From positions 248,001 through 312,000 of the forward strand of contig JABLUY010000004.1 in assembly GCA_013306675.1 (NCBI GenBank): a DNA stretch of 64,000 nucleotides. The letters run 5' to 3'. The translations under genes were made by a program, and so were the position numbers. The notes under the pieces are model-generated. The model was not told the origin of the DNA, did not search any database, and saw only the letters and a program-made list of their open reading frames with translations. This document shows positions 1 to 10,276 of the stretch, piece after piece. Each line of letters begins with the position of its first letter. Position 1 is the stretch's first letter. Source of the stretch: Thraustochytrium sp. TN22 (Eukaryota; Sar; Bigyra; Thraustochytrida; Thraustochytriidae).

Positions 1-255
1 CTGCCGCTGCTCCTGCGCGGCCGCGAGATCCGCGCGGCTGAGCGATCGCTCGCTAGCGATGCGCCAGGTGAACGGCAAGAATGTTGTGTAAGTCGGCAGC
101 TCCATGTTGCGTGTCTGCTGCTCTGGGCGCGCGCCCGCCCGGCCGCCCATCGGCCGGCCGCGTTCCGCGCGCGCACGAATCGCACGAATAGAGCAATAGC
201 TGTACTATACAGTGCGTACCACTTTTGGAAGCGGCGAGAGCGCCGTGGGAGCGCG
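1..255. other. Left edge, no gene seen
   Basis: GC-rich sequence with runs of CGCGC and GCCGGCC type. No coding frame, RNA gene or element could be supported. It is probably the upstream flank of the interrupted gene that follows. Confidence 0.4.
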
Positions 256-1605
256 ATGAGATCGCCGCAGCAGCCGCAGCTCACGCCAGCCATGCGCAGC
301 TACCTCGAGTGCATCGAGCTGGGCGACAGGCACGTCAAGTTCCCGTACAACGGGCTCGACAAGGCGGTCAAGTGCCTCGCAGAGCGCCACATGAGCCCGT
401 GCAACATGCGGCACAAGTACGAGTTCCTGGTCCGCGCCGCAACAGCGGCCAGGAGAGGCCCATCATCTGGCACAACGACAAGGACCTGGACACGGACAGC
501 TTCTGCGAGCGCCTATCGAGGTACCTCGCCGCGCTGCTCGAGATAGACCGCGTAGCCAAGACCGGCGTCACGCCGGCGGAGGTGCTCCATGTGGCATTCA
601 TGCGCAATCGCCCCGAGCACACGGTGCTCACGGACTTTCGCTGCACCGTGCGCTTTGAGCACATCGGGCGAAACGCCCAGCCCGCGCTGGTCGGCGAGGC
701 GACCGTGGCGACCGAGCTGGCGCGAGCATGTGGCGCAGGAACAGCGCGACGAGACGCGCCAGGCGCTCGCGCGCAACTTCAAGACCTGGATCGCCACGAG
801 CGTCGACCTGGAGCCCGAGCTCATCATCAGCACTATGCACGGGACCACACTCCTCAAGACGGCCAGGCAGGCCGAGGCCCGGGCCTGGGATGCGTCGCAG
901 ACGCGCATCGAGTACGGCACATCGTGCACCATGTACAAGAGGCCGGCCAACTGGGTCGACGACCGTGTCCCGAGCTACGTGTCCGACTTCGCGGACGTCG
1001 TCCGCGCGCTCATCAAGCCGACGCTCGAAGCCGGCGCGCCGCGCCTGACGCCCTCCATGAGCGAGGTCATCGAGTCGCTGCGGCGCACGCGCCGGAACAT
1101 CGCGGCGAGCCACGAACTCAAGATCCAGCAGACCGAGCTCAAGAAGCAGTACGAGCGCGAGCGGCTCTCCAACGCGGATACCAAGCGGCTGCAGCAGCAA
1201 ATCGAGCAGGTGCGCGCGGACATCGCCGCTGAGCGCCGCTCTGACCAGGTCCTCCGCGACACGTACCGCGAGCTGAACATGATGCTCATCAAGCTGCTCG
1301 AGAAAAGGAGCACGCACCTGAAGGTGAACGTGGCCCGATTCAAGAACTGTCGCGCCGAGCGCGAGGCGATGTTCGACAAGATCTTCAACGCGTGCGTCAA
1401 GGACCTGCGCACCAGCTGGCTGCCAGCCCGCGTTGATGACATTGACCGCGGCGAACTTGACTCGCGAATCTTCCAGTGTGTCACAGTCACCGTCGCGGGG
1501 CTCGTCCCGTGCCGCGATCCTCCCGCGATCCTCCGAGTCCACGGGCCCCGGCCTCCACGTCACGATGTCGTGCGGGCCAAGCAAGGCGCCCGCATGCCAA
1601 TTTGA
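256..1605 (+). pseudogene. Unrecognised gene with interrupted reading frame
   Basis: I do not recognise the family. Coding-like protein sequence is seen in a first block that starts MRSPQQPQLT, continues in another frame through a segment beginning RPIIWHNDKD, and returns to the first frame for the remainder, which carries a charged, probably coiled-coil stretch (ELKKQYERERLSNADTKRLQ). So the frame changes about twice within roughly 300 bases; the net length would still be about 440 residues. The changes are too small to be introns, so this is either a recently broken gene or a sequence error. The end at the TGA at 1603-1605 is tentative because the last 40 or so residues look less coding-like. 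There is no signal peptide or membrane segment, and nothing links it to the 7TM genes downstream. Confidence 0.45.
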
Positions 1606-1609
1606 GGGA

Positions 1610-1687
1610 GAGGCCGCCTTCGCGGCCGCCGCGGCCATGGTTGTGCTCGAGGCCGCCCACGCGGCCGTCGCGGCCATGGTTGTGCTC
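1610..1687. repeat. 39-bp tandem duplication
   Basis: Two adjacent 39-bp units (1610-1648 and 1649-1687) differ at only a few positions. Each ends with GCGGCCATGGTTGTGCTC. The second is followed by the first bases of a third unit. Because 39 is divisible by 3, one frame reads through it as an alanine-rich repeat ending AMVVL, but that frame has no recognisable protein around it. Confidence 0.85.
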
Positions 1688-2014
1688 GAGCACATGCGCG
1701 TGGTTGTCGAAAGTCCACTGCAAACCCGTGTCCGTTCGCAAACGAAGATGGCTGGCATGCTGACGCCGCCAGGTGATTGATACTCGCTCGAACAGGTCGG
1801 GCACTCTGAAACGGCTCGCTTGATTCCTGCCTGGCACAGTGGCAGTGCCTGCACAGGCGACTCGATCAAGCATCAACGGCATAAAGAGCAGCAAAGGCCT
1901 GAACTGCGTGGACAGCGCGGACCGTCGAGGAGAGCGCGGAGGCAAGTAGCATGCAGGACGAGGATGCCAGGCGCGCAAAGCGGATTGCGGTCGACACGGC
2001 GGCCGCGCAGCGCC
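1688..2014. other. Upstream region of the first 7TM gene
   Basis: No gene seen. The ORF of the next gene is open upstream to 1820, but the conserved family N-terminus begins at 2015, so this is treated as 5' flank. Confidence 0.4.
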
Positions 2015-3163
2015 ATGTCCTTCGCAGACAAGTACATCGTGCGCAACTACACCACGACGGTGGAGTTCGCAGAGGCCGAGATCACGGACGGCGCGAGAGC
2101 GGTGTTGCTGGTGCAGAGCATGACGGCGTCGCTGACGCTGACGATTGGCTTGGCGGCGCTCGCCCTGCTTGCGCGCACGCGAGTCGCGCGATGGCGTGGT
2201 CTCCGGCCAGCACAAAAGAAGATCTTTTACCTGGTGCTGGGCCATGTGATCGCTTCTACGGTAGGCGTAGCCTTCATTGTGATGTTCGCACGGGCGCGCT
2301 TCTTCACGCCGCAGCAGTGGGCCGTGTGCTCGTACCTTAGCCTGGTCCCGTCGACAGGCTACATTGTCAGCACGGCACTGACGTATGCCATTTTCATCGT
2401 CCGCGCGTCGGCGACGCGCAGGATTGGGAGCCTCCCTTTGGCTGACAAGATCGTCTGGCAAGTCGTGGTCCTGGGCACCTACGGCATGGGAGGCTTTCTG
2501 GTGGTCTCGTGGCTACTCATGAAGGGCAAGGTTGCCTTCGGCAGCGTGTGCCACCAAGACTTTCCGCACTGGCTCTCACTTGTCTTCATCACCGGCGACA
2601 CCACGCTCTCGCTCGGCTTCCTCTACCTCTTCCTCGCGCCCGTGCTGCGCCAGCTGCGCTCCATGCGCGTGCACTCGCAGATCTCCAGCGGCAAGGAGCA
2701 GATGCACCGCATCGCCAAGCACAACCTCAAGTGGACCGCGGTCACGCTTGCCACAACCTCGGTTTTCATGCTCGGCGTGGCGGTCGTGCCACGAGAGAAC
2801 CCGACACTGGCGGACTACCACACACGCATGATGACATGGGCCATGCAGCCTGTCGATATGCTGGTCAAGATGGCCGGCACGCTCGCCATCACCACCGTGG
2901 TCTGGGACCCAAGAAGCAACAAGTACCGCAAGGACGCACGTCGCAGCTCCGCCTCGGTGCACCACGCGGGTTCGTCGCTCGTTCAGCACCGCGGAAGCGC
3001 CTCCCTCGAGAAGACCGTTCCGAACTCCCTCGAGCGCGTCGCCAGCGCTCCCTCCGACGACCTCGCGCCCGTCAAGACCTCCATAGAGAACGCGCTCGAT
3101 CAGACGCTCAAGGAGGGACGCCTCGAGAAAAAGCATACCGAATTGACTAGCTTCCATGCATGA
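2015..3163 (+). CDS. 7TM GPCR-like membrane protein, paralogue 1
   Basis: Putative receptor-like integral membrane protein of 382 residues; ligand and partner are unknown. The ATG at 2015 was chosen because all six paralogues begin with the same block, here MSFADKYIVRNYTTT, although the frame is open to 1820. Seven hydrophobic segments follow at about residues 30-52, 70-92, 107-128, 147-168, 186-212, 237-256 and 272-296. Family signatures are present: VPSTGYIVS before TM3, FGSVC after TM4, DTTLSLGFLYLFLAPVL in TM5 and QPVDM..MAGTLAITT in TM7. An N-glycosylation sequon (NYT, residue 11) sits in the short N-terminus, which fits an extracellular N-terminus. The C-terminal tail of about 85 residues is the longest of the set, rich in Ser, Arg and Lys. 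It is the most divergent paralogue: where copies 2-4 have LKRA after TM3 it has VRAS. Confidence 0.85.
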   Translation: MSFADKYIVRNYTTTVEFAEAEITDGARAVLLVQSMTASLTLTIGLAALALLARTRVARWRGLRPAQKKIFYLVLGHVIASTVGVAFIVMFARARFFTPQQWAVCSYLSLVPSTGYIVSTALTYAIFIVRASATRRIGSLPLADKIVWQVVVLGTYGMGGFLVVSWLLMKGKVAFGSVCHQDFPHWLSLVFITGDTTLSLGFLYLFLAPVLRQLRSMRVHSQISSGKEQMHRIAKHNLKWTAVTLATTSVFMLGVAVVPRENPTLADYHTRMMTWAMQPVDMLVKMAGTLAITTVVWDPRSNKYRKDARRSSASVHHAGSSLVQHRGSASLEKTVPNSLERVASAPSDDLAPVKTSIENALDQTLKEGRLEKKHTELTSFHA

Positions 3164-4117
3164 TCGAACTTTGAGCCTGCCAACCTCAGCTCCACCAGGT
3201 AGCGGACCAAACTCGTTGTTCAAACTTGAAGGGAAGACAAGATAAGATGGGAAGCTTGACTTTCTTCCTCGGTGCCGTAACGCTTATCCTGCGAGTTCTG
3301 CCAGGAAGTGGCCGCCCAGCTCGCTGTGTCCAGCGACTGGTAGTAGTAAGCTGGCACATCACCTGACTTAGTCCCGGCCTCTCTTGTGCTGCTTCCTGTG
3401 CGAGACTCGGACGGTCACGCGTGTCCCGATGACGAAGAAGTGCGCCGCGCGCTTCTCGTTCTGTGTGGAGCAGTAGAATTGCGCAAACCTGACACCGTTT
3501 CGCCAGCCAGACGTGATGACGACACTTGGCCAAGGGCTTGGCAGGTGCACCCCACAAATAGCCTTAAGAAGAGGCCCAACGGATACTTGGCTTGATCTCT
3601 ACTTCAGTCTGACAGAGGGTCGATCTGGCCTTTTGCTCATCGCTCTGGCCTTTTGCTCCGCCAGGACCTTTGAGAGAACCCTCCCGAAACAGACAGCGCG
3701 ACGCAGCTCTGTCGGTCGGAACGGTCCGGCCCCACTGCACGTGCGGAGACGGAGATCACCTTCTCGGAAGTGTTTGGCAAACCACAAGGAGGCGCCCGGC
3801 ACTATGCAGGGGACTGAACCGCTTTACTGTTAGTGCGCTGCACCGGACAGCGGGCAGGCCCAGCCAGCCTTTAAAGCAGGCGAATGGCGCCACCTGCTCC
3901 ATCTAGCGGTCGCTACTTCGTTGCTACTTCAGAGCTGCAGCTCGCTCCTGCAACGGACGGCGCCTGGAAAAAAAGTACCGGACACCTCAAAAGGCCAGGC
4001 GGTTGCGTCTCGAAGTGCGTGGAGTAACTTTTTCCTTGGATTCCATCCGAGTCGCAGCAGACTTGCATCAGCTGGCCGTCCGTCGACTGCCTGGCCGTCT
4101 GTGCCGAGCGTGTCATC
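3164..4117. other. Intergenic between 7TM paralogues 1 and 2
   Basis: No gene recognised in 950 bp. A short direct repeat (TCTGGCCTTTTGCTC, twice at about 3622-3660) and one CACGTG box at 3738-3743 are visible. Unlike the gap before paralogue 6, I saw no decayed 7TM copy. Confidence 0.4.
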
Positions 4118-5125
4118 ATGACGTTCTGGGCGGAATTTCGCGGCCACATCGCACGCACGTACAATACAACCGTGGACGAGAGGCAATGGCCCGTGACAGC
4201 GGAGGTAGAGCAGTTCCTCACGATCCAAGCAGCTATCAGCGCCATCGCGCTGCTTATTGACCTCGGCGTGATTGCCTACTTTCTGGTGGTGAGTCTGCGG
4301 CAGAAGCGGAGCCCCGCGCAGGAAGTCATCTTCCGGCTCACCCTAGGCCATGTGGTCTTTTTCGCGCTGAGCAATGCTTTTATCCTTGGCTTTTCGCTGG
4401 CCCGAACGCCGCCGGAGGACTGGCGCTGGTGCTCGTACGGCGCCACCTTCCCGTCGACCACGTATGTGCTGGGCAACGGGCTCATCTATGCGATCTTTCT
4501 AAAGCGAGCGGGCGTCGCCGGCATCGAGCGGAGCCGCCTCGGCAAGATCTTGTGGAAGTTCTGCCTCATCATGGTGTACAACTTGCCGGGCCTTCCCATT
4601 GTCATGTGGCTGGAGATCAAGGGCAGGATCACATACGACTCGGTGTGCTTCCAAGACCACTCCTGGGAGGTGGCTTCCATCTTCACCTTCATGGACACCA
4701 CGCTCTCTGCAGGCTTCCTCTTTCTCTTCTTGGAGCCCGTCCTGCAGCACATGAGGTTGATGCGCGGTTCCGCGGGAGGCGCCGCGAGCGCCGAGGCCAT
4801 GGCCAGGACGGCGCGGAAGAACCTCTTCTGGTCTTCCATCAACATTGTGTCCACGCTCGGGTATATGCTCAGCACAACTCTCTCGCCCAAGCTCATCAAA
4901 AAGGAGCCCGATACCTACCACTGGTACATGCTCGTCTGGATCCTCATGCCAGTGGACGGCCTCATCAACATGGTTGGCACGCTCGCTATCACTTCGGTAG
5001 CCTGGACGAGGCAGACCCGAGGCAAGAAAGGCAGGCACTCCATTACGACCACCTTGGCCAGAAACTCCAGCAAACGAAGCTCCCTCCAAGCCACCACCCA
5101 GGCCTCAGATGACAACAACAAGTGA
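4118..5125 (+). CDS. 7TM GPCR-like membrane protein, paralogue 2
   Basis: 335-residue member of the tandem family. The N-terminus MTFWAEFRGHIARTYNTTVD carries an NTT sequon near residue 16. Seven hydrophobic segments are spaced as in the paralogues. Signatures: FPSTTYVLGNGLIYAIFLKR around TM3, YDSVCFQDHSW in the TM4-TM5 loop (the usual HPWW is altered to HSWE), DTTLSAGFLFLFLEPVL in TM5 and MPVDGLINMVGTLAITS in TM7. The tail is about 45 residues, basic and Ser/Thr-rich, ending DDNNK, similar to the MDNK end of paralogue 4. The family is probably GPCR-like by topology, but no classical class A, B or C motif is visible, so function is inference. Confidence 0.85.
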   Translation: MTFWAEFRGHIARTYNTTVDERQWPVTAEVEQFLTIQAAISAIALLIDLGVIAYFLVVSLRQKRSPAQEVIFRLTLGHVVFFALSNAFILGFSLARTPPEDWRWCSYGATFPSTTYVLGNGLIYAIFLKRAGVAGIERSRLGKILWKFCLIMVYNLPGLPIVMWLEIKGRITYDSVCFQDHSWEVASIFTFMDTTLSAGFLFLFLEPVLQHMRLMRGSAGGAASAEAMARTARKNLFWSSINIVSTLGYMLSTTLSPKLIKKEPDTYHWYMLVWILMPVDGLINMVGTLAITSVAWTRQTRGKKGRHSITTTLARNSSKRSSLQATTQASDDNNK

Positions 5126-5741
5126 GCAAGCGCGACGAGCGCTCACCTCACAGCCCAGTCTGCGATGAATGAGGAGGTAAGGCACGACGAACGCAAAGGA
5201 CATCGCAAAGGGTTTACGGTGGGTCTCGCGCCCTCCGCCCATCCACATTCTTTGACAAAAAACAAACAAGTCTACCATGGTACTGGTTGGGTTCCACGCA
5301 TGCCACATTCTGTTCCTTTTCTTCCTGTGTCGAAGAGTCGAGCAGTAGGACATGAGTTTTTTGCCGCTTGCCAGGGCTCGCGCACAAGCAAAACACAATC
5401 GCTTGAGGCGCCATTTCCGTGCTCGTCCGGGCCCGGGGTGGATCCTAAAAATGGGCGACGCGTCGCTAAGGTGAACGGGCAAGACCGCCATATGCCAATG
5501 GCTTGCCAGTGGCCTGCCTGCTGCACTGACTGTGAGCAGGCACGTGCTGGTTGCACCGCACCGCCACTTTTCAGTGTCCGAACACGTGAACGGCTCTCAT
5601 CATGTGTTCTGGTCATGGCAAAACACTAAGCAGATCGCTGGACACGGAGGAGTTTCCTAGCGCACGTGCGGCCTGAGCGGACTGCTCGCTGCGCGCGCGC
5701 GCGCGCGCGCAGGGGCACGCGCGTGTGGCGCCACGGCTGTC
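5126..5741. other. Intergenic between 7TM paralogues 2 and 3
   Basis: No gene seen. It contains a CG dinucleotide run at about 5692-5711 and three CACGTG boxes listed separately. Confidence 0.4.
5541..5668. promoter_or_regulatory. Cluster of three CACGTG boxes upstream of 7TM paralogue 3
   Basis: CACGTG occurs at 5541-5546, 5583-5588 and 5663-5668, that is 74 to 201 bp before the start codon at 5742. CACGTG is the E-box/G-box bound by bHLH and bZIP factors in many eukaryotes. Three in 128 bp is dense even for GC-rich DNA. A regulatory role is inference. Confidence 0.3.
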
Positions 5742-6692
5742 ATGAAGTTCGCTGACGAGTATGTCGCGCGCACGGAGGCCATGCTCACAGAGCATGTGCA
5801 CGAGAGCGCGCCTGCTCGTGTACTCAGGTTCAGGGCCGTCGCGGCAGCGCTGAGTGGCATTGGGGTCGCCATCGGTGCCGTGGTGCTCTGCGCGTTGATG
5901 GTCCTGTACTTGAAGAACCCGGACCGGCCGTCGGGCCAGGCGGTACTCTTTCGCATGGTCCTGTGGCACGTTTTCTTCATGCTGATCAGCAATGCCGCCA
6001 TTCTCTACCCATCCACAACGAACTTTTCAAGCGACGAGTGGCAACTCTGCTCCTGGGCAGGTGGGGTCCCGCCAGCCTTTTACGTTGCGGCCAACGGGAT
6101 GAGCTATGCCATTTTCCTCAAGCGTGCCAGCACGACCAACGCGATCCGACAGCGTTCTCGCTTCGCGGCAGTGCTTTGGAAATTCGCGCTCTTGGGCACC
6201 TATTCGATCCCCCCCTTCTTCATCGCGATGCCCGTCTTCATTCGTGGCAAACTCGCTTTTGGGTCGGTGTGCACGCAGACTCACCCATGGTGGATGGCGG
6301 CCGTGTTCACCTTTCTCGATTCGTCCATTTCGCTCGCCTTTCTATACCTCTTCCTCGAGCCGGTGCTGCAACAAATGCGGCTCTCTTCGGACGCAACGAG
6401 CGCAGCTGTACGGATGCGAAAGACGGCGCGGTCCAACTTTTTTTGGACAGCGCTCACGATCTTCTCGACCTTCATCATCATGGTCATCATCACCATTCTG
6501 CCAACGAAGGAACAGTCCCTGAGCCTGTACCACACCCAAGTCATTCCTTGGGTGCTACAGCCGATGGACTCATTCGTTAACATGACAGGCACCTTGGCCA
6601 TCACGGCGTCCGTCTGGAAGCCCAAGAAGCCCCTGCTCCCGTCGACACACTTTGTCGCCACCAGCACCAAAATGGTCTCTGCCGACAAGTAA
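5742..6692 (+). CDS. 7TM GPCR-like membrane protein, paralogue 3
   Basis: 316-residue member, the shortest. It starts MKFADEYVARTEAMLTEHV, keeping the conserved EYVAR block but lacking the N-glycosylation sequon found in the other five. Seven hydrophobic segments are present. Signatures: VPPAFYVAANGMSYAIFLKR around TM3, FGSVCTQTHPWW in the TM4-TM5 loop, DSSISLAFLYLFLEPVL in TM5 and QPMDSFVNMTGTLAITASVW in TM7. The tail is short (about 28 residues). It resembles paralogue 4 most closely (shared HPWW, LEPVLQQMR). Putative surface receptor or sensor; ligand unknown. Confidence 0.85.
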   Translation: MKFADEYVARTEAMLTEHVHESAPARVLRFRAVAAALSGIGVAIGAVVLCALMVLYLKNPDRPSGQAVLFRMVLWHVFFMLISNAAILYPSTTNFSSDEWQLCSWAGGVPPAFYVAANGMSYAIFLKRASTTNAIRQRSRFAAVLWKFALLGTYSIPPFFIAMPVFIRGKLAFGSVCTQTHPWWMAAVFTFLDSSISLAFLYLFLEPVLQQMRLSSDATSAAVRMRKTARSNFFWTALTIFSTFIIMVIITILPTKEQSLSLYHTQVIPWVLQPMDSFVNMTGTLAITASVWKPKKPLLPSTHFVATSTKMVSADK

Positions 6693-7235
6693 TTAGTAAA
6701 AGTAAAGGCGCAGATTCCGTGGTGGGTCCCACCCTCTTTAACCGTGCACCTCCATTTACCCGTGGTACCCCACGTGTCCTGAAGGAGAGGGGCAGCGCAG
6801 CCGGGCTCGGCCGCCTGCAGCCGCCGCTCTCCGCCGCTCTCCGCCGCTCTCCGCGACACAGACCCCCGGCAGGCCCGGGACCGTGACAACGGCCCCAGTC
6901 GGCCGAACACCGTACTCCGGGGTGCACGAGCCGACAAGCCGACAGTGAGACTGGCTTGGAGCTGATCGAGATTCGGCGGCGTGCGAAGAGTGCAGACCGA
7001 GCCGTTCAGGTTGAGTTGGCGTCGTCCACCACCAGCTGTACTTTTGTCTTGACACAAACTGCACCGGCGAACACGAGGGACAGAGAGGTCCGTTGCAGCG
7101 GCTCATACACAGCCAATGCACCTTCCTCCGTATCGGACAAACGTAGGGTTCGACTGGCGTACGTGAAGCTGACAGCTTGTGGCGGGCGTCCCGCAAAGCG
7201 CTTGTTCTAAGGCTTCGGCCAGCGCCTTGGGAAGG
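6693..7235. other. Intergenic between 7TM paralogues 3 and 4
   Basis: No gene seen. Holds three tandem copies of a CCGCCGCTCT decamer at about 6820-6851 and one CACGTG at 6771-6776. Confidence 0.4.
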
Positions 7236-8213
7236 ATGAGCTTCTTCGATGAGTACATCGCGCGCAACGCGAACACCACGCTCGATGTCTGGGACACAGA
7301 CCCGACACCAAAGGCGCTGAGGTACAGGAGGGCCCAGGTAATCACGAGCACCGTGGCGACTCTCTATGGTGTGCCAGCACTCACGATGCTGGTGTATCTG
7401 TACTGCAAAGCTAAAGGCATGACACACGGAAAGAAGATCATATTCCGCATCCTGTTGCTGCACGTCAGCTTCATGGTCATCAGCAACGCGCTAATTCTCT
7501 ATTTTGCATTGACAGACATACCGAACGAGCAGTACAAGCTTTGCTCGTGGCTCGGCACGGTGCCTTCGACCTTCTACGTGGCCGGGAACGGGTGGAACTA
7601 TGCCATCTTCCTCAAGCGCGCCAGGTCCGCGCAGGCCTTTGGCAAGCAGACCCGCTTCGCCACCATGCTTTACAAGTTCGCATACATCGGTACCATGGGC
7701 ATCCCCTTCTTTTTCGGTATCATGTGGCTGTTCATGCACGGCAGGCTCATTTTCGGCTCCATCTGCATGGTTGAGCACCCGTGGTGGCTAGCGGCCGTCT
7801 TCGCCTCCATTGACACCACCGTGTCGCTGGCCTTTCTTTATCTCTTCCTTGAGCCAGTGCTGCAGCAGATGCGTGTGGTCTCCACGTGCAGCTCGGCTTC
7901 CTCCGGCACGAGACTCATGATGCGCCACACGGCGCGCAAAAACCTGTTCTGGTCCTTCGTCACCATTGCGTCCACCTTCATGTTCATGCTCACCGTCACC
8001 TTTGTCCCATTGAAGTCCCGGACGGTGGAGACCTATCACACTCACATCATCAGCTGGCTCGCACAACCCTTGGACTCGCTCACCAACATGATTGGGACCA
8101 TGGCCATCACATCCTCCGTCTGGATCCCCAACGCCAGGGTGTCAGGCGTTCCAAAGCAGATCCAAGCCAGCTACAGAGTCAGCAGCGGTAGAAAATCCAT
8201 GGACAACAAATAG
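7236..8213 (+). CDS. 7TM GPCR-like membrane protein, paralogue 4
   Basis: 325 residues from the ATG at 7236, where the conserved start MSFFDEYIARNANTTLD lies; the frame is open upstream to 7179 but without family similarity. The NTT sequon near residue 13 fits an outside N-terminus. Seven hydrophobic segments. Signatures: VPSTFYVAGNGWNYAIFLKR around TM3, FGSICMVEHPWW after TM4, DTTVSLAFLYLFLEPVL in TM5 and QPLDSLTNMIGTMAITSSVW in TM7. The C-terminal tail is short, basic and Ser-rich, ending MDNK. It groups with paralogue 3. Confidence 0.87.
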   Translation: MSFFDEYIARNANTTLDVWDTDPTPKALRYRRAQVITSTVATLYGVPALTMLVYLYCKAKGMTHGKKIIFRILLLHVSFMVISNALILYFALTDIPNEQYKLCSWLGTVPSTFYVAGNGWNYAIFLKRARSAQAFGKQTRFATMLYKFAYIGTMGIPFFFGIMWLFMHGRLIFGSICMVEHPWWLAAVFASIDTTVSLAFLYLFLEPVLQQMRVVSTCSSASSGTRLMMRHTARKNLFWSFVTIASTFMFMLTVTFVPLKSRTVETYHTHIISWLAQPLDSLTNMIGTMAITSSVWIPNARVSGVPKQIQASYRVSSGRKSMDNK

Positions 8214-8288
8214 TCGGAGCATTCCTTTTCATCTCCTGTGCTTCCTCGTCAATGGATCTTTTTCATCGCCAAAGTTGAAGCACATGTG

Positions 8289-8387
<99 letters not shown>

Positions 8388-9181
8388 CCTGAGACTCGGG
8401 CTGACTCGGATTCCAGACAATGCCTCCGCGAACGCACGGCCCAGGTCCCGGCCTTGCCGATCGTCAACTCGTCATCATCCCTCGTCACAGTCAGGGCCCA
8501 GGTGAAGCGGAATATCCCTCAAGAGCGAAAAAGTCGGAATCCCCAGCGATGAGGCAGGCAATGGGTGCCGTGGCGGTTGCTTGTGGCTGCATCAATTGCT
8601 CGTACAGAGATAGTCCCGCCTCCCCCACCCACCCCCAGTCCGAAGCCTATTCAAAACGAAGGAACGCCAGGATGCGTGGCAGAGCGGTCACTCGCGGGCC
8701 GCGCCAGTTGCTCTTACGCCTGTCTTTGCCGGCCCGTAGAGGTCGCGCGCACTTGCCCGTCGCTTCCAGGACGATGCACGCTTCCACTTGGCCCTCGGAC
8801 GCGCCGTCGCTGGTGTCCGGTGAAATGTCCGGTTTCCAAATTGCTGCTGGGCCACTGGCAGTGGGTGACGACGTTTCGCGTCACATCTGCGAACAGAAAG
8901 ACGCTGCTCAGCAGCCGCCCTGACTCTCCAGACGCTAAGCAATCCGCCGAAACTGTTCGAGATGTGGCAGGGTGCAAGCAAACTTGTCCGGCGGTGCCGG
9001 GTTGGACCAGAACAGCAAGTGACCGCGCGGTGGAACGGTAGGACGTGCGCTGCGCGACGAGAGGGAGGCGCGGCCAGGCGGAGCAAGAGCTCCTCGCTGC
9101 GCTGGGCGAGGCGAGACAAGGAAAGTGCGAAGCGGCGCGACGGGGAGAACCAAGAGAGAGCTGATCGCGCAAATTCAACAC
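8214..9181. other. Intergenic between 7TM paralogues 4 and 5
   Basis: Contains a long GA microsatellite (listed separately) soon after the stop codon. The rest has short open frames without recognisable proteins. No decayed 7TM copy was seen. Confidence 0.4.
8288..8385. repeat. GA microsatellite, about 98 bp
   Basis: Nearly pure GA dinucleotide run interrupted twice by an extra A (GAAAGA). It lies about 75 bp after the stop of 7TM paralogue 4, so it may be transcribed in its 3' end. Confidence 0.97.
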
Positions 9182-10276
9182 ATGAGCTGGTTTGTGGCAG
9201 AGTACTTGGCACGGAACGAGAATGTGACAGTGGACGCCGCAGATGAATCCATCACAGAAGCGCTAGAGCAGAACATCGTCATCACGACGTTCACAGGCGG
9301 CGTAGGAACTTTCATCGGCCTATGCTTTGTGGTGTATCTGCTTCTGATCAGTTGCCGCGCGCATTGTCTGCGTCCGTCACAGCGCTGGATTTTGCTGCTG
9401 GTGTCCGCGCAGGTCGGCTGCATGACCACAGGTTGCGCTGTCATCCTTGGCTTTGCAGTTCTTCCCCTCAAATCTACGTCATGGAAACTCTGCAACTATC
9501 TTGGGGCGGCTCCTGCGCTCTGCTATTGCTTTGGCAACTACTTCAGCTACCTGATCTTCCTCATTCGCGCCAAGGGCTCCTACCGCATGGATACGAGCTG
9601 GCTAACGCACACTCTGTGGAAGCTTGCCGTTCTTGGGACCTACAGCATGCCGCTGCTGCTCGTCTTTCTCATCGTAACAGTGAATGGCAAGCTCGTGCAC
9701 GGGAAGGTGTGCGTGCAGGACCACCCATGGTGGCTTGCACTAGTCTTCTCCATTCTCGACACGGGTCTGTCCTCCATCTTCTTATATCTCTTCCTCGCGC
9801 CAGTGCTCTCCCACATGCGCTCGATGCGCAAGGCTCAAGTTTCCCTCGCACATAGTGCACAGCGCATGCAGGCTGTGGCCAGGCGCAACTTGATGTGGAG
9901 CTCCTTTTCCATCTTCTCGACCATGGTCACACTGCTGACCGTCTCTATTGCGCCGGCGCTCGAGAGCGGCACGCAGACCTACCACCTGTTGCAGCTTACC
10001 TGGGTCGTCCAGCCCGTTGACTCCGTCTGCAACATGGTCGCCGTACTTGCCATCACCAGCAATGCATGGGCGCATCGCACCACCAGCGATGGCGGCGGCA
10101 GTAACGTTAGCACTGGTTCGGGTGTGTCTCGCAGATTCTCTGCAATCAGCATCATGTCTCGCAAGCACCTCTCCCGGGTCAATAGCACGAAAGACCCTAC
10201 CAATCAACCGACCACCTCTTCGCCGCCCGATCAACTGCACAACGAGTCCATCCTCGCAGCGTCGAGTGCGAAATAG
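9182..10276 (+). CDS. 7TM GPCR-like membrane protein, paralogue 5
   Basis: 364 residues from the ATG at 9182 (MSWFVAEYLARNENVTVD), the conserved family start; the NVT sequon is near residue 14. Predicted membrane segments lie at about 39-61, 80-103, 113-136, 155-178, 196-220, 246-268 and 281-306. Signatures: NYFSYLIFLIRAKGSYRM after TM3, VHGKVCVQDHPWW after TM4, DTGLSSIFLYLFLAPVL in TM5, TYHLLQLTWVVQPVDSVCNM in TM7. The Ser/Thr-rich tail is about 60 residues long. With paralogue 6 and the decayed copy it forms a distinct subgroup marked by RPSQRWILLLV at TM2 and IRAKGSYRM. Confidence 0.87.
   Translation: MSWFVAEYLARNENVTVDAADESITEALEQNIVITTFTGGVGTFIGLCFVVYLLLISCRAHCLRPSQRWILLLVSAQVGCMTTGCAVILGFAVLPLKSTSWKLCNYLGAAPALCYCFGNYFSYLIFLIRAKGSYRMDTSWLTHTLWKLAVLGTYSMPLLLVFLIVTVNGKLVHGKVCVQDHPWWLALVFSILDTGLSSIFLYLFLAPVLSHMRSMRKAQVSLAHSAQRMQAVARRNLMWSSFSIFSTMVTLLTVSIAPALESGTQTYHLLQLTWVVQPVDSVCNMVAVLAITSNAWAHRTTSDGGGSNVSTGSGVSRRFSAISIMSRKHLSRVNSTKDPTNQPTTSSPPDQLHNESILAASSAK

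Noticed and set aside
8092-8505. Small proteins of alternating Arg-Glu or Leu-Ser over the GA tract
   Set aside because: Translations of a dinucleotide microsatellite.
8671-8745. tRNA-like start (GCGTGGCAGAGCGGTC)
   Set aside because: No matching anticodon arm, T-loop or closing acceptor stem could be found downstream.
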